Source: Syntrophaceae bacterium
Lineage (GTDB): Bacteria; Desulfobacterota; Desulfomonilia; Desulfomonilales; Desulfomonilaceae
Assembly (NCBI GenBank): GCA_014874425.1
Contig: JACWAG010000077.1
Coordinates: 1 to 7,192, forward strand
Direction of reading: 5' to 3'
Length of the DNA stretch: 7,192 nucleotides
The translations under genes and the position numbers were made by a program. Below the pieces are notes generated by a model, which saw nothing but the letters and a program-made list of their open reading frames with translations, was not told where the DNA came from and made no database searches. Below, one piece after another: positions 7,116 through 7,192 of this stretch; the stretch's first letter is position 1; the number at the start of each line of letters is the position of its first letter.

Positions 7116-7126
7116 CCGGAATCCGG
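7116..7126. repeat. short perfect inverted repeat CCGGA-A-TCCGG
   Basis: Five-base arms CCGGA (7116-7120) and TCCGG (7122-7126) surround a single central A. It lies about 30 bases upstream of the possible -10 element for cyoA, where an activator or repressor could bind. The sequence differs from the inverted repeat at 7065-7076, so the two are not copies of one operator. Chance occurrence is possible. Confidence 0.35.
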
Positions 7127-7192
7127 TCTCCGCAGTGTCCCTCTAACACCGAAAAAGACCCTCGACGGTTTCTCTAGCGGCAGGAGGACGGC

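Larger units (their letters stand above)
7046..7192 (-). promoter_or_regulatory. cyoA upstream region, probable site of the operon promoter
   Basis: These 147 bases precede cyoA. On the minus strand CATAAT at 7080-7085 matches five of six bases of the TATAAT -10 consensus. No convincing -35 hexamer stands 16-18 bases upstream of it, so a promoter here would need an activator or is not the real one. Two perfect short inverted repeats flank it: CCGGA-A-TCCGG at 7116-7126 on the far side and GGGTC-TT-GACCC at 7065-7076 between it and the gene. I see no FNR/ANR-like TTGAT-N4-ATCAA site. Short frames are open to the window edge on both strands: 7083 onward on plus (36 codons from an ATG), and 7192 to a TGA at 7061-7063 on minus (43 codons). 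Neither is recognisable. Confidence 0.4.

Noticed and set aside
7140..7185. Possible minus-strand terminator ending in TCTTTTTC upstream of cyoA.
   Set aside because: The stem before the T-run is only about three solid base pairs (ACC with GGT), too weak to call.

Overview
The right two thirds of this window (about 2243-7045, minus strand) hold a complete cytochrome bo3-type ubiquinol oxidase operon, cyoABCDE, in its usual order. The five genes are packed tightly: cyoA and cyoB are one base apart, cyoB and cyoC are separated by 51 bases, cyoC and cyoD are directly adjacent, and cyoD and cyoE overlap by four bases. From memory of the E. coli proteins, the subunits align closely, and the heme, CuB, quinol and proton-channel residues of CyoB fall at the E. 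coli residue numbers. CyoA is a lipoprotein without CuA ligands, as expected for a quinol oxidase. This indicates a Gram-negative, ubiquinone-using aerobic bacterium, most likely a proteobacterium. I cannot name a genus.

The left third (1-2216, plus strand) is unrelated in function and somewhat more AT-rich. It contains the 3' end of one gene (2-373), encoding a soluble domain like the C-terminal tails of some large bacterial membrane proteins. It is followed by a complete 587-residue polytopic membrane protein (453-2216) with a TTG start. That protein has an acidic GDDWW motif in its first predicted external loop, an architecture resembling GT-C-type glycosyltransferases, but I do not recognise a characterised family. 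The pair may belong to a cell-surface polysaccharide or protein glycosylation locus.

The two halves converge at 2217-2242, with only 26 bases between stop codons. The right edge (7046-7192) is the cyoA upstream region. It carries two short perfect inverted repeats and a possible -10 element, and both strands have short open frames running off the window that I cannot resolve.

The oxidase works as a unit. CyoB carries the heme b, heme o3 and CuB centres and the quinol site; CyoA, CyoC and CyoD complete the complex; CyoE makes the heme O that CyoB needs. I found no CRISPR array, tRNA, rRNA, insertion sequence or clearly new system. The least understood element is the membrane protein at 453-2216.
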